Origin: Lysobacter sp.
Lineage (GTDB): Bacteria > Pseudomonadota > Gammaproteobacteria > Xanthomonadales > Xanthomonadaceae
Length of the DNA stretch: 64,000 bases
Assembly (NCBI GenBank): GCA_013141175.1
Contig: JABFRN010000001.1
Location: 3,058,001-3,122,000, forward strand
Direction of reading: 5' to 3'
Part shown: piece after piece, positions 20,334 through 29,894 of the stretch
Layout: each line of letters starts with the position of its first letter
How positions within the stretch are numbered: the stretch's first letter is position 1
Translations under genes and position numbers: made by a program
The notes under the pieces: generated by a model
Told to the model about the DNA's origin: nothing
What the model saw: the letters and a program-made list of their open reading frames with translations, nothing else
The model's database searches: none

Positions 20334-22313
20334 ATGAAACTCATCGCTGGTGCCCTTTCTGCTGTAATGCTCCTGCTGCCGGTTGCGGTGGTCGCGCAAA
20401 CCGTCAAGCCGCACGACATCGAGGATTTCATACGCGAGGATAAATTCAGAGACATCGCGGTGTCGCCGAAGGGCACATACATTGCGGTGACCGTGCCGGC
20501 CGAAGACAAGACCGTGCTGCTGTTGCTCAAGCCGGGCGATTCCAACCCGCCGACGCGGATCAACGTCGCCGGCAAGAAAACCCATATCGTGGATGTCATC
20601 TGGGTGAGCGATGACCGTCTGATTTATTCGGTGGCATTGAAAGACCAGTTGGACGAGAAGCCCAGCTACACCGGCGAATTGTTCGCGATCAATGCGGACG
20701 GCTCGAAGTCCAAACAACTGGCGGGCTATATCCGGGACGATGCGATGATCGTCGGCCGTGCCGGTGGTCAGGCGGCCAAGGAAACCGTGTTCATGTCCAT
20801 CATCAACACGCTTCCGGACGACGACGAAAATGTCATCGCCTCGGTGTACCGCAACGGATCGGACTACACGACGGTCGAGCGGGTCAACGTCTATAGTGGC
20901 ACGCGCTTGCGACTTTCCCAGGCGCCAGTCACGAACGCCAATTTCATCACCGACAACACCGGCTTTGCCCGCTTCGTGGTAGGCGCCAGGAAGGATCAAT
21001 TCTCGAAGCTCTACCACCGCAAATCGGAAGACGACAAGTGGGAGCTGATCAACGATGAGGGCGTCAGCGGCAAGGTGGTTTCGCCGATCGGCTTTTCCGC
21101 CGACAACAGCGTCGCCTATCTCGTCAGTCAGGAAAAGACCGGACCGGATGTCGTCCTCGAATACGACGTCGCGACAGGCACATCCAAAGTCGTGGCCCGT
21201 GATGCGTTGGCGGATCCGACGGGTCGGATCAACGCCGTCGGAAAGCGTCACATCATCGGCGTCTACTACGCCGGTTCGACCCCGCGTTACGAGTATTTCG
21301 CGCCGGATTCGGCGGATGCGAAGGCTCATCGCGCGCTGCAGAAGGCGTTTCCAGGTCAGGTGATCGTCGCCAGATCGGAAGCCACCGCGAAGAAAGAAGT
21401 GCTGATCTACGCATACGGCGATCGCGAGCCGGGCGGTTATTACGCGATGAATCTCGAAACCCGCAAGGTATCCCCGGTGATGTACACCGCAGACTGGCTC
21501 GACCCCCAGCGACTGGGCACCATGCGCGACATGGTGTTCGAGGCCCGCGATGGTCGCAAGATTCCAGTCCTGCTGACGTTGCCGCCGGGGAGCAACGGCA
21601 AGAATCTGCCGCTCGTGGTCCACCCTCACGGCGGCCCATACGCTGGAGACGAGTGGAGCTACAACGTCGATGTGCAGGTGCTCGCCGCGCACGGTTATGC
21701 GGTGCTGCAAGTCAACTTCCGCGGTTCCACAGGCTACGGTCGGGAACACGAGTTCGCCGGCTATAAACAGTGGGGGCTGAAGATGCAGGACGACCTGACC
21801 GATGCCACGCGCTGGGCGATCGCGCAGGGTGTCGCCGACAAGGATCGCATCTGCATCTTCGGCGCCAGCTACGGCGGTTATGCCTCGTTGATGGGAGTGG
21901 CGAAAGAGCCTGCGCTGTACAAGTGCGCCGTTGGCCAGGTCGGCGTTTACGATCTTGGACGGTTCAAATCGGAAGATTCGCTCAGAAGCGACAATCTGCG
22001 GCGATACCACGAGGAGGTGATGAACGATGGCGAGCTCAGCCCGCTTTCGCCCAACCACATCGCCGACAGGATCAAGGTGCCCGTTTTTCTGTCTTCTGGC
22101 CATGAAGATGCGAGAGTGCCGATCGAGCATAGCGAGATGATGGAAACGGCGCTCAAGAAAGCCGGCGTACCGGTCGAAACCCTTTATTTCAAGACCGAAG
22201 GCCATGGCATCTACAAGCTCGAGCATCGGCGCGAGTTCTACGCCAAGTTGCTGATGTTTCTGCAGAAGAACATCGGCGGACGCGCACCGCTGGTGGTCGC
22301 CCCCGCCAAGTGA
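20334..22313 (+). CDS. Secreted S9-family serine peptidase (prolyl-oligopeptidase type), copy 1
   Basis: 659 residues with a signal peptide (MKLIAGALSAVMLLLPVAVVAQT), so periplasmic or exported. It has a beta-propeller region followed by an alpha/beta-hydrolase peptidase domain at about 400-659. The catalytic triad reads Ser512 in GASYGGY, Asp592 in GHEDARVP and His624 in EGHGIY. The family cleaves small peptides, often after proline or with aminopeptidase specificity; the substrate is not predictable. ATG 20334 has AGGA 7 bases upstream. It is followed by a close paralogue, an apparent tandem duplication. Confidence 0.93.
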   Translation: MKLIAGALSAVMLLLPVAVVAQTVKPHDIEDFIREDKFRDIAVSPKGTYIAVTVPAEDKTVLLLLKPGDSNPPTRINVAGKKTHIVDVIWVSDDRLIYSVALKDQLDEKPSYTGELFAINADGSKSKQLAGYIRDDAMIVGRAGGQAAKETVFMSIINTLPDDDENVIASVYRNGSDYTTVERVNVYSGTRLRLSQAPVTNANFITDNTGFARFVVGARKDQFSKLYHRKSEDDKWELINDEGVSGKVVSPIGFSADNSVAYLVSQEKTGPDVVLEYDVATGTSKVVARDALADPTGRINAVGKRHIIGVYYAGSTPRYEYFAPDSADAKAHRALQKAFPGQVIVARSEATAKKEVLIYAYGDREPGGYYAMNLETRKVSPVMYTADWLDPQRLGTMRDMVFEARDGRKIPVLLTLPPGSNGKNLPLVVHPHGGPYAGDEWSYNVDVQVLAAHGYAVLQVNFRGSTGYGREHEFAGYKQWGLKMQDDLTDATRWAIAQGVADKDRICIFGASYGGYASLMGVAKEPALYKCAVGQVGVYDLGRFKSEDSLRSDNLRRYHEEVMNDGELSPLSPNHIADRIKVPVFLSSGHEDARVPIEHSEMMETALKKAGVPVETLYFKTEGHGIYKLEHRREFYAKLLMFLQKNIGGRAPLVVAPAK

Positions 22314-22338
22314 GTCGCGGATCGCCCTGAACATACAT

Positions 22339-22358
22339 CCGGCGCCTTCGGGCGCCGG
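22339..22358 (+). terminator. UUCG-loop hairpin between the two S9 peptidase genes
   Basis: An 8-bp stem (CCGGCGCC / GGCGCCGG) with a TTCG loop and no T tract. It may stabilise the 3' end or terminate weakly. Confidence 0.45.
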
Positions 22359-22432
22359 CCATGACTGGCAGCACGGGTGCCGGGCCATGGGTATCCGGTA
22401 GAGTCCGCGCCAGATTAGACCGGGATTCCGCC

Positions 22433-24457
22433 ATGCACCCACGTTCCGTACTGCTTGCCGCTTCACTGCTGTTGTCCACTGTCGCGCAGGCGCAGGCGCA
22501 GGCGCCTGCGTCTCCGACGACGCAGGCGGCGCCCCACAACATCGCGGATTTCATCCGCGACGACCGTTTCGTCGACGTGAAGATTTCGCCGAAGGGGACC
22601 TACGTCGCCGCCACCGTGCCGTTGACCGACGACGACAAGACGGTGATGGTGATTCTGAAACCCGGCCAGAAAGAGCCGTACGGCCACGTCACGCTGAAGG
22701 AGCCGAACACCCATGTCGCCCAGTTCTGGTGGATCAGCGACAACCGTCTGCTGTTCACCATCGGTGAGCGCGCGGGTGGCCTCGAACAGCCGGTGAGCTA
22801 CGGCGAAATCTGGGGTACGAATGCGGATGGTTCCAAACAGGGAATCGTCGCCGGGGCCAGGGCCAGCACCTCCGCGTCCCGCTCGGGCGGCAAAGCGCGC
22901 GCAGAATCCGTGTCGATCGAGATGGTCGATACGCTGATCGACGACGACGACAATGTGCTGGTGACCGTCACGCCGTTCGCTTCCGGAGAAATTCCGTTCA
23001 CCACGCTCGAACGCATGAACGTGTTCACCGGCACGCGCAAGCCGGTGGCGCGCGCGCCCGTGCGCGGCGCGTCGTTCCTCACCGATCTCAGTGGTCGGGC
23101 CAGGTTCGCCTCCGGCATCAACCGCGACTACGAATCGGTGCTGTACTACCGCAAGGACGACAAGTCGGAATGGAAGGTGATCAACGACGAGTCGATCAGC
23201 GGCAATGCGATCTCGGCCCTCGGCTTCAGCGCCGATAACGCGACCGCATACCTGCAGGCGGAAGAAAAAGAAGGCCCCGACTCGCTGCGCGCTTTCGATG
23301 TCGCGACCGAAACGATGAAGCAGGTCGCACGCGACGAGATCGTCGAACCCTCGGCGCTGGTGCGCGGCGTCGGCAAGCGCTATCCGATCGGCGTTCTGTT
23401 CTGGGGCGCACGTCGTCCGCGCTTCGAGTATTTCGACCCGGATTCGGCCGACGCCAAACTGCATCGCATGCTGCAGTCGAAGTTCGATGGCGATGTGGTG
23501 TATCCGATCTCGTCCACCGTCGACGGTCACTACGTCCTGCTGGAAGTCGCCAGCGACCGCAACCCCGGCGAGCTGTACATTTTCGATACGCAGGCCAAGA
23601 AGATCGATCCGTTCATGAATCGCGCCGATTGGCTCGATCGCAAACGCCTCGGCAAGAGCCAGTCGGCCTATTTCAAGAGCCGCGACGGCGTCGACATCGA
23701 CGTGTTGTTGACCACGCCCGCCGGCAGCGACGGCAAGAACATGCCGCTGATCGTCCATCCGCATGGTGGTCCGTTCGGCCTTCAGGACAGTTGGGGCTAC
23801 GACCGCGACGTGCAAATGATGGTCGCGCACGGCTATGCGGTGCTGCAGGTGAATTTCCGCGGCTCCGGCGGCTACGGCAAGCAGTTCCAGGAGCTGGGTC
23901 AGAAACAGTGGGGCCTGACCATGCAGGACGATCTCACCGACGCCACGCATTGGGCGATCCGCGAGGGCATCGCCGACCGCAACCGCATCTGCATCTACGG
24001 CGCCAGCTACGGCGGTTACGCTTCGCTGATGGGCGTGGCCAAGGAGCCGGACCTGTACAAATGCGCGGTCGGTTACGTCGGCGTCTACGATCTGAACATG
24101 CTCTGGGGCCGCGGCGATATCAGCCAGTCCTCCTACGGCAAGGATTTCCTCGCCGAGAATCTCGGCAAGCAGGATCTCAACGCCTCATCGCCGAACAAGC
24201 TTGTATCGCGGATCAAGGTGCCTGTATTCCTCGCCGCCGGTGGCGCCGATGTGCGCGCGCCGCAGTCGCATTCCGAAGCGATGGAGAAAGCATTGAAGGC
24301 CGCGGGCAAGCCGGTCGAGTCGATGTATTTCTCCACGGAAGGCCACGGTTTCGTGAAGGAAGAGCACCAGATCGCCTACTTCGCCAAACTGTTCCAGTTC
24401 TTCGAGCGGCATATCGGCGGCCGGGCGCCGGTCGTGCCGGCGCCGAAGAAAAAATAA
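22433..24457 (+). CDS. Secreted S9-family serine peptidase (prolyl-oligopeptidase type), copy 2
   Basis: 674 residues. A signal peptide ends in an Ala/Gln-rich stretch (TVAQAQAQAPAS). It has the same architecture as its upstream neighbour, with triad Ser525 (GASYGGY), Asp606 (GGADVRAP) and His638 (EGHGF). The two are strikingly alike around the active site (QWGLxMQDDLTDAT, then GASYGGYASLMGVAKEP) and diverge most in the propeller. That pattern suggests shared catalysis but different substrate selection. A strong terminator follows. Confidence 0.93.
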   Translation: MHPRSVLLAASLLLSTVAQAQAQAPASPTTQAAPHNIADFIRDDRFVDVKISPKGTYVAATVPLTDDDKTVMVILKPGQKEPYGHVTLKEPNTHVAQFWWISDNRLLFTIGERAGGLEQPVSYGEIWGTNADGSKQGIVAGARASTSASRSGGKARAESVSIEMVDTLIDDDDNVLVTVTPFASGEIPFTTLERMNVFTGTRKPVARAPVRGASFLTDLSGRARFASGINRDYESVLYYRKDDKSEWKVINDESISGNAISALGFSADNATAYLQAEEKEGPDSLRAFDVATETMKQVARDEIVEPSALVRGVGKRYPIGVLFWGARRPRFEYFDPDSADAKLHRMLQSKFDGDVVYPISSTVDGHYVLLEVASDRNPGELYIFDTQAKKIDPFMNRADWLDRKRLGKSQSAYFKSRDGVDIDVLLTTPAGSDGKNMPLIVHPHGGPFGLQDSWGYDRDVQMMVAHGYAVLQVNFRGSGGYGKQFQELGQKQWGLTMQDDLTDATHWAIREGIADRNRICIYGASYGGYASLMGVAKEPDLYKCAVGYVGVYDLNMLWGRGDISQSSYGKDFLAENLGKQDLNASSPNKLVSRIKVPVFLAAGGADVRAPQSHSEAMEKALKAAGKPVESMYFSTEGHGFVKEEHQIAYFAKLFQFFERHIGGRAPVVPAPKKK

Positions 24458-24476
24458 CCGCGCGGATCGCTCGCGA

Positions 24477-24510
24477 CAAAAAAACCGACGCCTCGCAGCG
24501 TCGGTTTTTT
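24477..24510. terminator. Bidirectional terminator between the S9 peptidase and pyrH genes
   Basis: An 11-bp stem (AAAACCGACGC / GCGTCGGTTTT, loop CTCGCA) with a T run on the plus strand and an A run on the other side. It serves both convergent genes. Confidence 0.88.
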
Positions 24511-24550
24511 CGTGCGCATGGGTGATTGCTGTCGCGCCGAAAATCCAGTT

Positions 24551-25273
24551 TCAGCGCCCCGGCGTGACCAGCGTTCCGATCTTCTCGCCGCGCAGGATGC
24601 GCAGCAGCACGCCGGGCTGGCTCATGTCGAAGATGCGCAGCGGCAGGCGGCTGTCGCGGCACAGCGCGAAGGCGGCGGTGTCCATCACCTGCAGGTCGCG
24701 GGAGATCACTTCGTCGTAGGTCAGCGTGTCGTAGCGCACCGCGTCGTCGTGTTTCTTCGGATCCTTGTCGTAGACGCCGTCGACCTTGGTCGCCTTGAGC
24801 AGCAGATCGGCGCCGATCTCGATCGCGCGCAGCGCCGCGCCGGAATCGGTGGTGAAGAACGGGTTGCCGGTGCCGGCGGCGAAAATGGTGATGCGACCTT
24901 TTTCGAGATGGCGCACGGCGCGGCGGCGGATGTAGTCCTCGCAGACGTCGTTGATCTTGATCGCGCTCATCACCCGGCAGCGCGCGCCGAGCTTTTCCAG
25001 CGAATCCTGCATCGCCAGCGCGTTGATCACGGTGGCGAGCATGCCCATCTGGTCGCCGGTCACCCGGTCCATGCCGCCAGCGGCCAGGCCGGCGCCGCGG
25101 AAGATGTTGCCGCCGCCGATGACCAGCGCGATCTCGGCACCCGCGTCGCGGGCTTCGATGACTTCGCGGGCGAGGCGGCCGATGACTTTGGGGTCGATGC
25201 CGTAGTCCTCGTCGCCCATCAGGGCCTCGCCGGAGAGTTTGAGCAGGACGCGGCGGTAAGCGAGATTGGACAT
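24551..25273 (-). CDS. pyrH: Uridylate kinase (UMP kinase)
   Basis: 240 residues. It phosphorylates UMP to UDP in pyrimidine nucleotide synthesis; the bacterial enzyme is a hexamer of the amino-acid-kinase fold. [11 protein letters not shown] (about 10-20), IGGGNIFRG (about 52-60), [14 protein letters not shown] and the [11 protein letters not shown] segment are all canonical. In most bacteria pyrH sits between tsf and frr. Here the next minus-strand gene upstream is a cupin, so the usual cluster is not seen inside the window. Confidence 0.97.
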   Translation of the reverse strand: MSNLAYRRVLLKLSGEALMGDEDYGIDPKVIGRLAREVIEARDAGAEIALVIGGGNIFRGAGLAAGGMDRVTGDQMGMLATVINALAMQDSLEKLGARCRVMSAIKINDVCEDYIRRRAVRHLEKGRITIFAAGTGNPFFTTDSGAALRAIEIGADLLLKATKVDGVYDKDPKKHDDAVRYDTLTYDEVISRDLQVMDTAAFALCRDSRLPLRIFDMSQPGVLLRILRGEKIGTLVTPGR

Positions 25274-25334
25274 GACGGACTCCGGAGGCGTGGCAAACCG
25301 GTGGATTCTAACGCGCCACGGGAAGAGTTCCGAC

Positions 25335-25700
25335 TCAGCCCGCCGGCTCGTACACCGCGTAAAGCTTCCGCGCGGGTTCCAGCACTTCCCAGATGCCGGA
25401 GAAACCCGCTGGAATCACGAAGCTGTCGCCAGCGGCGACTACGGTTTCCCGGCCGTCGTCGCCGGTCATGCGGGCTTTGCCCGCGAGCATGTGACACAGC
25501 TCGTGTTCGGTGTAATGCACGCGCCACGCGCCCACACCGCCCTCCCAGATCCCGCAATGGAAGGCCTGGTCGGCGCTGGAGTAGGCATTGGCCGTGGCCT
25601 GGGTCGGCTGGCCCGAGATCAACCGTTCGGCGGCCACAGGCGAGCGGGGCGCTCCGGCGGTGCCGTGGGGAATCGGCAGGATTCGCAGAATCGACGGCAT
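25335..25700 (-). CDS. Cupin-domain protein (DUF861/EutQ-like)
   Basis: 121 residues forming a single small cupin barrel. The readable motif is the second half, [15 protein letters not shown], and the first-half Glu/His region [20 protein letters not shown]. Proteins of this cupin_3 type often bind a metal and act on small molecules, but no substrate can be named. It lies 61 bases upstream of pyrH on the same strand and divergent from the AIM24 gene. The promoter must lie within the 95 bases between them. Confidence 0.8.
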   Translation of the reverse strand: MPSILRILPIPHGTAGAPRSPVAAERLISGQPTQATANAYSSADQAFHCGIWEGGVGAWRVHYTEHELCHMLAGKARMTGDDGRETVVAAGDSFVIPAGFSGIWEVLEPARKLYAVYEPAG

Positions 25701-25795
25701 GGCGGCTTCCGGCTATGACTTCCCGGCATGGTGCCGGAGCGCGTCTGCGACGACAATGCCGGCTTCCCACCGCATTCCACTGGAGAACACCGCGT

Positions 25796-26491
25796 ATGGC
25801 CGTCAAGACCCTGCAGGAATTCCTGTCCGCTTCGAAAGAGAAAGACCTCTCCGGCGACGCCTTCGAGCTGGAAAGCTCGCACATGCTCGAAGCGCGCGTC
25901 GATGGCCTGGTCCTGGCCAAGGCCGGCTCGATGATCGCGCGCAAGGGCAACATCAAATTCACCCGTCAGGGCCTGCTCGATCAGGGGCTCGGCGGTCTGC
26001 TCAAGAAGACGCTCACCGGCGAGGGCATGTCGCTGATGAAGATCGAAGGCCAGGGCCGCGTCTATCTGGCCGACATCGGCAAGAAGATCACCCTGCTGCG
26101 CCTCAACGGCGAGTCCATCTTCGTCAACGGCAACGACGTGCTGGCGATCGAATCGACGATTTCCCACGACATCACGATGATGCGCAAGGCGGCCGGGATG
26201 ATGGCCGGCGGGCTGTTCAACGTGAAGCTCAGCGGCCACGGCCTGGTGGCGATCACCGCGCACTACGAGCCGCTGACGCTGCCGGTCAATGCGTCGACCG
26301 GCCCGGTGTTCACCGATCCGAACGCGACGGTCGCATGGTCGGGCGGCCTGTCGCCGGACATCGTCACCGACATCAACCTGCGCACGCTGATGGGCCGTGG
26401 TTCGGGCGAAAGCATCCAGCTGCGCTTCGCCGGCGAAGGCTGGGTGGTGGTGCAGCCGTACGAAGAAGTGGTGTTCCAGCATCAGCAATAA
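25796..26491 (+). CDS. AIM24 family protein
   Basis: 231 residues of the TIGR00266/AIM24 family, which folds as a trimeric beta-prism. The mitochondrial member supports inner-membrane organisation; bacterial functions are unknown. Characteristic stretches are LEARVDGLVLAKAGSMIARKG (about residues 31-51), the Gly-rich GGLLKKTLTGEGMSLMKIEG and AGEGWVVVQPYEE near the C-terminus. There is no signal peptide, so it is cytoplasmic. The start follows the divergent cupin gene. Confidence 0.85.
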   Translation: MAVKTLQEFLSASKEKDLSGDAFELESSHMLEARVDGLVLAKAGSMIARKGNIKFTRQGLLDQGLGGLLKKTLTGEGMSLMKIEGQGRVYLADIGKKITLLRLNGESIFVNGNDVLAIESTISHDITMMRKAAGMMAGGLFNVKLSGHGLVAITAHYEPLTLPVNASTGPVFTDPNATVAWSGGLSPDIVTDINLRTLMGRGSGESIQLRFAGEGWVVVQPYEEVVFQHQQ

Positions 26492-26545
26492 GGCGCTACA
26501 GCGCAGGCATTGGTCCTTATTGCAGGCCGAGGCAAAGCAGAGTCG

Positions 26546-26968
26546 ATGACACAGATCGTCGAAGCGATGAACGCCGAAGAGACCGCTCGGGTGGAAGCCC
26601 AGCGGTCCTGGGTGCGCGATCACTACGCAGCCGAAGCGCGCTGCGGATACGACACCGTCGAAGGCAAACTCGTCCTGCTCGACGCGATCCTGGGCAACGG
26701 TTGGATCGATGCGACCGACACCCTCAAGCTCCAGTGTCTGGGCATCGCTTTCGGCGATGCGATGGCCCAACGGCTTGGTCTGCATTGGGTCACCGTCGAA
26801 GACGCGTACGGACGCGATCCGGCCTTGAAGCGCGACGACACCAGTCTGCTCGCGTTTCCCTTGACTTCGATCTCGAAGCGCATCGAACGCGGCGACACCG
26901 TCGATGTCCGCGCATTGTTCGAGTCGGCATGTTCTGCGATCGAGCAGGCCATGCGCGACGGCGCCTGA
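26546..26968 (+). CDS. DUF3806 domain protein
   Basis: 140 residues. The pattern GIAFGDAMAQRLGLHWVTVE followed by DAYGRDPALK matches DUF3806, a small cytoplasmic domain of unknown role. It begins with an acidic helix. The ATG at 26546 is chosen over a TTG 12 codons upstream, which lacks a ribosome-binding site. It lies 54 bases after the AIM24 gene in the same direction, so it may be co-transcribed. Confidence 0.75.
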   Translation: MTQIVEAMNAEETARVEAQRSWVRDHYAAEARCGYDTVEGKLVLLDAILGNGWIDATDTLKLQCLGIAFGDAMAQRLGLHWVTVEDAYGRDPALKRDDTSLLAFPLTSISKRIERGDTVDVRALFESACSAIEQAMRDGA

Positions 26969-27037
26969 ATCGTGCTGCAGCGCAAGCGCGCGCATGGCAA
27001 GATCGCCAGCGAACCCGGACCGAGAGGATCTACCGCG

Positions 27038-28927
27038 ATGAAACGTCTTTCGATCTGGCGCTCACCGGCCGCTGCCGCGCTCGCGGCAATGCTGTGCATG
27101 GCCTCGATGACGGCGTCGGCCGCCGGCAAGCCTGCAGCGCCGATGGTCTACCCCCCGAACTGGTGGGTCGGCATGCGCGATACGCGGCTGCAGGTGATGG
27201 TGCAGGGGGCCGGCATCGGCGCGAGCGAAGCGACGCTCGTCGAGAATCCACGCGCACGCATCGTCAAGGTCACGCGCGGCGACAGCCCGAACTATCTGTT
27301 CATCGATCTGGACATCGCCGCCGCCGCCAATCCCGGCGAACTCGCCTTCCGCTTCGCGCGCAAGGACGGCGACATCACGCTGCGCTATCCGCTGCTGGCG
27401 CGCGCGCCGGGCTCCGCCGATCGACGCGGTTTCGACACGCGCGATGTCATCCTCAATCTCATGCCCGACCGTTTCGCCAACGGCGACCCGCGCAACGACC
27501 GTGTCGCCGGTTACGCCGATGCCGCCGACCGCCACGAGCCCGGCGGTCGGCACGGTGGCGACCTGCGCGGCATGACCGATCATCTCGATCACATCGCCGG
27601 CATGGGTTACACCATGGTCTGGCCGACGCCGCTGATCGAGAACGCACAGCCCGAATACTCGTATCACGGCTACGCCGCCACCGATCTCTACCGCATCGAT
27701 CCGCGCTACGGCAGCAATGCCCAGTACCGCGATTTCGTGGCCGCCGCTCGCGGCAAGGGCATCGGCGTGATCCAGGACGTGGTGCCGAACCACATCGGCG
27801 ATGCGCATCCGTGGGTGAAGGATCCACCGACCGCCGACTGGATCACCCTGGGCGGTCGCTTCGAGCCCACGCACCACGGCCGCACCGCCGTCGCCGATCC
27901 GTATGCCGCGCAGGTCGATCGCGACGATTTCACCCAGGGCTGGTTCGTGGCCTCGATGCCCGATCTCAACCAACGGCAGCCGCTGCTCGCCACCTATCTC
28001 ACCCAGAACGCGATCTGGTGGATCGAATACGCCGGCCTGTCCGGGCTGCGCGTCGACACCTTCGGTTATTCGGACAATGCCTTTCTCGCGGAGTGGACGC
28101 AGCGCATCCGCAGCGAGTATCCGAAGTTCTCGATGGTCGGCGAGGAATGGAGCGCGAACGCCAGCGTCGTCGCCCGCTGGCAGAATGGCTGGGTCTACGG
28201 CAAACCCGGCATGCCGAACATGATGGATTTCCCGCTCAGCGAAACCCTGCGCAGCGCGCTGGCCGAACCCGAAAGCGACTACAGCGGCGGACTGCGTCGA
28301 CTGTACGAAACGATGGTCAACGACCGCCTGTACACCGCGCCCACCGCGCTGGTGGCCTTCGAGGGCAACCATGACATGCCGCGTCTGTACAGCGTGCTCG
28401 GCGAGAACTTCGACAGCTACAAGACCGCGCTGGTGTATCTCGCGACCGCGCCGCGCATCCCGCAGCTGTATTACGGCACCGAAATACTGATGACCAGCCC
28501 GACCACCCGCGACGATGCCGCCGCACGCCGCGACTTCCCCGGCGGCTGGCCCGGCGATCGCATCAACGCCTTCACCGGCGAAGGCCTGACACCACGCCAG
28601 ACCGAAGCGCAGACCTGGCTGCGCACATTGCTCAACTGGCGCAAGACCGCGACCGCCGTGCACCAGGGCCGCTTCCTGCACTACCTGCCGCGCGACGGCG
28701 TCTACGTCTATTTCCGCGACAATGGCGCGCAACGATTGATGATCGTGCTGAGCCGCAACGATGCAGCGGTCGAACTGCCGCTCGACCGGTTCGCCGAAGG
28801 CCTCAAGGGCGCCACCGCCGCGCGTAATGCGCTCACCGGCGCATCGGTTGAAATCGGTGCAACGCTCGCAGTTCCCGCGCACGCGGCGCTGATCCTTGAG
28901 CTGTGCACGCCCGCGCGGGCCTGCTGA
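27038..28927 (+). CDS. Secreted GH13 cyclomaltodextrinase/neopullulanase-like glycosidase
   Basis: 629 residues with a signal peptide (cleavage after about residue 28). It should hydrolyse alpha-1,4 linkages in cyclodextrins or maltodextrins in the periplasm or outside the cell. An N-terminal cyclomaltodextrinase domain opens PPNWWVGMRDTRLQVMVQG. The GH13 barrel carries nucleophile Asp340 (GLRVDTFGY), acid Glu369 (VGEEW) and Asp446 (EGNHDMP). A C-terminal beta-domain ends the protein. GAGAGG precedes ATG 27038. No other starch-use gene is nearby; the partial TonB receptor at the left end is too far away to assign as a partner. Confidence 0.92.
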   Translation: MKRLSIWRSPAAAALAAMLCMASMTASAAGKPAAPMVYPPNWWVGMRDTRLQVMVQGAGIGASEATLVENPRARIVKVTRGDSPNYLFIDLDIAAAANPGELAFRFARKDGDITLRYPLLARAPGSADRRGFDTRDVILNLMPDRFANGDPRNDRVAGYADAADRHEPGGRHGGDLRGMTDHLDHIAGMGYTMVWPTPLIENAQPEYSYHGYAATDLYRIDPRYGSNAQYRDFVAAARGKGIGVIQDVVPNHIGDAHPWVKDPPTADWITLGGRFEPTHHGRTAVADPYAAQVDRDDFTQGWFVASMPDLNQRQPLLATYLTQNAIWWIEYAGLSGLRVDTFGYSDNAFLAEWTQRIRSEYPKFSMVGEEWSANASVVARWQNGWVYGKPGMPNMMDFPLSETLRSALAEPESDYSGGLRRLYETMVNDRLYTAPTALVAFEGNHDMPRLYSVLGENFDSYKTALVYLATAPRIPQLYYGTEILMTSPTTRDDAAARRDFPGGWPGDRINAFTGEGLTPRQTEAQTWLRTLLNWRKTATAVHQGRFLHYLPRDGVYVYFRDNGAQRLMIVLSRNDAAVELPLDRFAEGLKGATAARNALTGASVEIGATLAVPAHAALILELCTPARAC

Positions 28928-28940
28928 GCGGCACAGCCTC

Positions 28941-28964
28941 CTGTGGGAGCGGTGGACGCCGCGA
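28941..28964 (+). repeat. REP-like palindrome, copy 1
   Basis: CTGTGGGAGCG then GGTGGACGCCGCGA: a GTGG head followed by an imperfect palindrome, the form of RAYT-associated REP elements. Copies are also at 28977, 29782 and 48997. Confidence 0.65.
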
Positions 28965-28976
28965 TACCCTCGCTTC

Positions 28977-29000
28977 CTGTAGGAGCGACGGAATTCGCGG
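28977..29000 (+). repeat. REP-like palindrome, copy 2
   Basis: CTGTAGGAGCGACGGAATT then CGCGG. Same layout as copy 1, 36 bases away, with a GTAG head. Confidence 0.6.
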
Positions 29001-29046
29001 CACACCCTCACCGCCGCCGCATCCGTCCCGAAAGCCCAGCGAGTTT

Positions 29047-29727
29047 CCTTCTCCCCGTGCCCGCACGGGGAGAAGGTGGCCGAAGGCCGGATGAGGGGCG
29101 CTTTTCGTGCAGCATTGCCACAGCCCCGCCCCTCATCCGTCGCTGCGCGCCACCTTCTCCCCGCAAGCGGGGAGAAGGAAAACCATATGGCTCCCCCGCA
29201 GGCAGAGAGAAGGAAAGCCGTATGGCTCCCCCGGAGGCAGGGAGAATGAAACGCGCACCGCTCTCCCTCTCCCCGCGCACCGCGCGGGGAGAGGGTGGCC
29301 GAAGGCCGGGTGAGGGGCGCTTTTCGTGAAGCGCGGCAACAGCCCGCCCTCATCCGGCGCTTTGCGCCACCTTCTCCCCGCTGAGCGGGGAGAAGGAAAA
29401 CCATATGGCCCCCCGCAGGTGGAGAGAAGGAAACGCACACCGCTCACCCTCTCCCCGCGCACCGCGCGGGGAGAGGGTGGCCGAAGGCCGGGTGAGGGGC
29501 GCTTTTCGTGAAGCGCGGCAACAGTTCGCCCCTCATCCGTCGCTGCGCGCCACCTTCTCCCCGCAGGCGGGGAGAAGGAAACCATATGGCTCGCCCGCAG
29601 GCAGGGAGCAGGAAAACCATATGGCTCTCCCGCAGGTGGAGAGAAGGAAACGCGCACCGCTCTCCCTCTCCCCGCGCACCGCGCGGGGAGAGGGTGGCCG
29701 AAGGCCGGGTGAGGGGCGCTTTTCGCG
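29047..29727 (+). repeat. Tandem array of long G-rich intergenic repeats, left of the hsd operon
   Basis: One partial unit (about 29047-29110) and three longer units (about 29128-29330, 29344-29510 and 29528-29727). Each runs CTCATCCGxCGC..GCGCCACC, a CTTCTCCCCGC hairpin, one or two copies of an inner motif with AAACCATATGGCT, CTCTCCCCGCGCACCGCGCG, then GGTGGCCGAAGGCCGG and TGAGGGGCGCTTTTCG. The inner CCATATGG motif occurs five times in variant forms. Short open frames here merely read through the repeats. The 967 bases between the GH13 gene and hsdM hold only this array and REP copies. Confidence 0.85.
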
Positions 29728-29731
29728 TGAC
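29703..29731 (+). repeat. Left half of the inverted repeat framing the hsd operon
   Basis: 29 bases starting GGCCGGGTGAGGGGC and ending CGCGTGAC, the last bases of the left array. They match the reverse complement of 38651-38679 at 26 of 29 positions. The match continues past the repeat's usual end into GCGTGA. Confidence 0.75.
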
Positions 29732-29781
29732 TATTCAGAACCATCACCCCGAGGCACAGCCGCGTCATCGGCAGACGCTCG

Positions 29782-29804
29782 TGTAGGAGCGACACAAGTC
29801 GCGA
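29782..29804 (+). repeat. REP-like palindrome, copy 3
   Basis: TGTAGGAGCGAC then ACAAGTCGCGA, palindromic around ACAA. It lies between the long-repeat array and hsdM. Confidence 0.6.
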
Positions 29805-29894
29805 TCAACCTTCCCGCCGCAGCGTCATCATCAGCAGCGCTGCATCGACGATACCGCTTGCAAAAAAGCCTCCAGTGGTTTGCCATACCCGGCT

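Noticed and set aside
20187-22466. Antisense open frame of about 760 codons across the first S9 peptidase
   Set aside because: A shadow of a GC-rich gene: no start context, and it spans two real gene boundaries.
29047-29727. Direct repeats that might be a CRISPR array
   Set aside because: Unit lengths vary (about 170-215 bases), the repeats are long and hairpin-rich, there are no unique spacers of even length, and no cas gene is near.
29008-29795. Several overlapping open frames on both strands in the repeat array
   Set aside because: They simply translate the tandem repeats in every frame, with no ribosome-binding site or recognisable domain.
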